From contig JAJFIA010000018.1 in NCBI GenBank assembly GCA_021775255.1, positions 1-64,000 of the forward strand: a stretch of 64,000 bases of DNA, given 5' to 3'. How positions within the stretch are numbered: the stretch's first letter is position 1; every line of letters begins with the position of its first letter. Shown here one piece after another: positions 63,712 through 64,000 of the stretch. The notes under the pieces were generated by a model, which worked only from the letters and a program-made list of their open reading frames with translations, was not told the DNA's origin and searched no databases. A program made the translations under genes and the position numbers. This DNA is from Roseovarius sp. GTDB lineage: Bacteria; Pseudomonadota; Alphaproteobacteria; Rhodobacterales; Rhodobacteraceae.

Positions 63712-64000
63712 ATGCAGATATTGAAGATGGTTGCTATGACAGTGCTGGCTTTTGGCCTGACCGCCTGTAGCAGTTCAAAATTCAAAACCTATGACGGCCC
63801 CGAGGTAACGCGGGTGATTGTCAACAAGGGCAACCGTGCGATGTTTTTGATGCATGGTGACGAGGTGCTGAAACATTATGTGGTTGATCTTGGCTTTGAA
63901 CCGCAGGGCCACAAGGAGGCCGAGGGCGATGGCCGTACCCCGGAAGGCGAATACCTGATTGACCGGCGCAATCCCAATAGCAGCTTTCATTTATCTATCG
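63712..64000 (+). CDS. L,D-transpeptidase (YkuD) lipoprotein, 5' part
   Basis: The gene runs off the window; 96 codons are seen. It opens with a lipoprotein signal peptide whose lipobox is LTAC (MKMVAMTVLAFGLTAC-like, in full from MQILK). After a linker come VTRVIVNKGNRAMFLMHG and EGDGRTPEGEYLIDRRNP, which are the start of the YkuD catalytic fold. The active-site His and Cys would lie beyond the edge. Such proteins cross-link peptidoglycan or tie it to outer-membrane proteins. Confidence 0.85.
   Translation, partial: MQILKMVAMTVLAFGLTACSSSKFKTYDGPEVTRVIVNKGNRAMFLMHGDEVLKHYVVDLGFEPQGHKEAEGDGRTPEGEYLIDRRNPNSSFHLSI

Noticed and set aside
1..64000. CRISPR arrays, tRNA/rRNA genes, insertion sequences, prophage
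   Set aside because: No regular direct-repeat arrays, cloverleaf sequences, transposases, integrases or phage structural genes were recognised on either strand by eye.

Overview
The window looks like a piece of an alphaproteobacterial chromosome, most likely Rhodobacterales (Roseobacter/Rhodobacter type), that carries the replication origin neighbourhood. The evidence is: the order parB-parA-rsmG-mnmG-mnmE-rho-hemJ on one side and maf-aroE-coaE-dnaQ on the other, meeting at an AT-rich gap with DnaA boxes; two perfect parS palindromes; a class I lysyl-tRNA synthetase; the secB / fxsA / Tim44-like / mltA / smr block; and high GC with tightly overlapping ATGA gene junctions. I saw no tRNA, rRNA, CRISPR array, insertion sequence or prophage.

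Layout. 0-4.5 kb: a catabolic island with the end of an AraC/GlxA-type regulator, a GntR/FCD regulator with its probable operator, an MttB-family methyltransferase, a decayed SDR gene and an FAD oxidoreductase. 4.5-7.5 kb: copper efflux (copA-cueR) with a clear CueR-type promoter. 7.5-11.5 kb: adenine deaminase, an SBP56/methanethiol-oxidase-like protein and a membrane protein of unknown function. 11.5-16.4 kb: a complete branched-chain amino acid (Liv) ABC operon on the minus strand, preceded by a stand-alone Lrp-type RAM domain protein and an unusual 535-residue Gly/Ala-rich membrane protein (16.4-18.0 kb). 18.1-24.9 kb: a TerB-like protein, lysK, grpE, hrcA, and the rph-rdgB-hemW-ybaN run. 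24.9-32.2 kb: parB, parA, rsmG, mnmG, mnmE, rho and hemJ, all on the minus strand. 32.2-32.65 kb: predicted oriC. 32.65-38.8 kb: maf-aroE-coaE-dnaQ, then convergent secB and fxsA, then Tim44-like, mltA and smr. 38.8-48.8 kb: two MFS transporters, a CocE/NonD hydrolase overlapping mutS, and maeB. 48.9-55.2 kb: an M19 dipeptidase followed by a complete peptide ABC transporter (A-B-C-D-F). 55.2-59.6 kb: an exported MsrA, argG, and a divergent HPt / receiver-PP2C phosphatase signalling pair with a Nudix gene. 59.7-63.6 kb: hslO, a CoA-type Nudix gene, cca and a 23S rRNA methyltransferase-like gene in one overlapping operon. The right edge cuts an L,D-transpeptidase lipoprotein.

The genes fall into three themes: chromosome replication and segregation with its conserved housekeeping neighbours (about 20-38 kb), uptake and breakdown of amino acids, peptides and methylated or reduced-sulfur compounds on the flanks, and stress handling (Cu+ efflux, GrpE/HrcA, Hsp33, MsrA). 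Most genes belong to known families. The parts the families explain least are the 535-residue membrane protein next to the RAM protein and liv operon, the membrane partner of the SBP56-like protein, the HPt/PP2C pair, and several families of palindromic intergenic elements.
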